A stretch of 6,622 bases of DNA from contig JAQVUQ010000157.1 of NCBI GenBank assembly GCA_028699365.1, positions 1 to 6,622 of the forward strand, in the 5' to 3' direction. Below the pieces are notes generated by a model. It searched no databases, was not told where the DNA came from, and worked only from the letters and a program-made list of their open reading frames with translations. Below, one piece after another: positions 6,541 to 6,622 of the stretch. The DNA is from a bacterium (GTDB lineage: Bacteria; UBP13; UBA5359). A program made the translations under genes and the position numbers. Every line of letters starts with the position of its first letter. Within the stretch, counting starts at the first letter, position 1.

Positions 6541-6622
6541 TGGATACCTCCCTGCCGCCGACTATGCCCTCGTACTGTTCCAGAACCGTAGAGCAGATGT
6601 TATCCCAGTTGAGATCGGAAGA
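6530..6622 (-). CDS. Glycosyltransferase-like protein, C-terminal end only (5' part beyond the window)
   Basis: An open frame enters from the right edge and stops at TGA (6532-6530), leaving about 30 codons. The readable tail contains NWDNICSTVLEQYEGIVGG. This looks like the usual C-terminal helix of GT4 glycosyltransferases, where an aromatic-Trp-Asp motif is followed by an amphipathic helix with Tyr near its end (family knowledge, short match). The stop lies 11 bases inside the downstream acetyltransferase gene, as expected for an upstream operon partner. The first three codons and part of the fourth fall in a probable sequencing-adapter remnant (6612-6622), so the residues SSD are probably not genomic. 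It could be another protein with a similar terminal helix, because no catalytic motif is present to decide. Confidence 0.6.
   Translation of the reverse strand, partial: SSDLNWDNICSTVLEQYEGIVGGREVSSVS
6547..6553 (-). promoter_or_regulatory. Shine-Dalgarno site supporting the GTG start of the acetyltransferase
   Basis: AGGGAGG on the minus strand ends 6 bases before the GTG at 6540-6538. It lies inside the end of the upstream glycosyltransferase gene. It favours GTG over the ATG four codons downstream. Confidence 0.7.
6612..6622. other. Probable Illumina adapter remnant at the right end
   Basis: The final 11 bases read AGATCGGAAGA on the plus strand, identical to the beginning of the standard Illumina adapter (AGATCGGAAGAGC). 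Its position exactly at the end of the window points to untrimmed adapter at a contig end rather than genomic sequence. A chance match cannot be excluded, because the reading frame stays open across it. Confidence 0.75.

Noticed and set aside
1-6622. CRISPR array, tRNA, rRNA, riboswitch or origin
   Set aside because: No repeated spacer pattern, cloverleaf, conserved rRNA stretch or iteron cluster was seen. Almost the entire window is explained by coding sequence.

Overview
The window is a compact, one-direction exopolysaccharide or capsule biosynthesis segment, and every credible gene lies on the minus strand, so transcription runs from right to left. The best-supported picture is a diderm (Gram-negative type) bacterium. 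The export machinery is an outer-membrane polysaccharide export (OPX) protein plus a Wzz-type chain-length regulator fused in one polypeptide to its tyrosine kinase, the arrangement typical of Proteobacteria rather than Firmicutes. Base composition is about 50% GC by eye, and AGG, AGA and ATA codons are used freely. This would suit a deltaproteobacterium-like organism, but I cannot fix the taxon from sequence alone.

Layout in transcription order: the last 30 or so codons of a glycosyltransferase-like gene cut by the right edge (6530-6622); a WcaF-type left-handed beta-helix acetyltransferase (5908-6540); a WbuB-like GT4 glycosyltransferase (4643-5905); an ArnB-like DegT/DnrJ/EryC1 PLP aminotransferase (3496-4650); a short PglC-type initiating sugar-phosphate transferase (2903-3499); a 108-base gap; a fused PCP-2a chain-length regulator and BY-kinase with a dense tyrosine tail (617-2794); and an OPX protein (114-611) that lacks its expected C-terminal end. 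The junctions upstream of the gap are overlaps of 11, 8 and 4 bases or a 2-base gap. GTG or TTG starts are common and are backed by Shine-Dalgarno sites, as in a translationally coupled operon.

How the genes fit together: the aminotransferase would make a 4-amino-sugar nucleotide. The PglC-like enzyme would place a sugar phosphate on undecaprenyl phosphate in the inner membrane. The glycosyltransferases would extend the lipid-linked repeat, and the acetyltransferase would decorate it. The PCP/BY-kinase and OPX protein would control chain length and carry the polymer through the periplasm and outer membrane. No flippase (Wzx), polymerase (Wzy), Wzb-type phosphatase or sugar-nucleotide dehydratase is visible, so the locus must extend beyond the window or be completed elsewhere.

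Both ends look like contig ends. The last 11 bases exactly match the start of the standard Illumina adapter. At the left, the OPX gene loses similarity to its family at about base 125 and is followed by sequence I cannot assign. No new type of system is evident. The points most worth checking are the two edges, the tyrosine tail, the aminotransferase/PglC pairing and a G8 tract in the glycosyltransferase gene.
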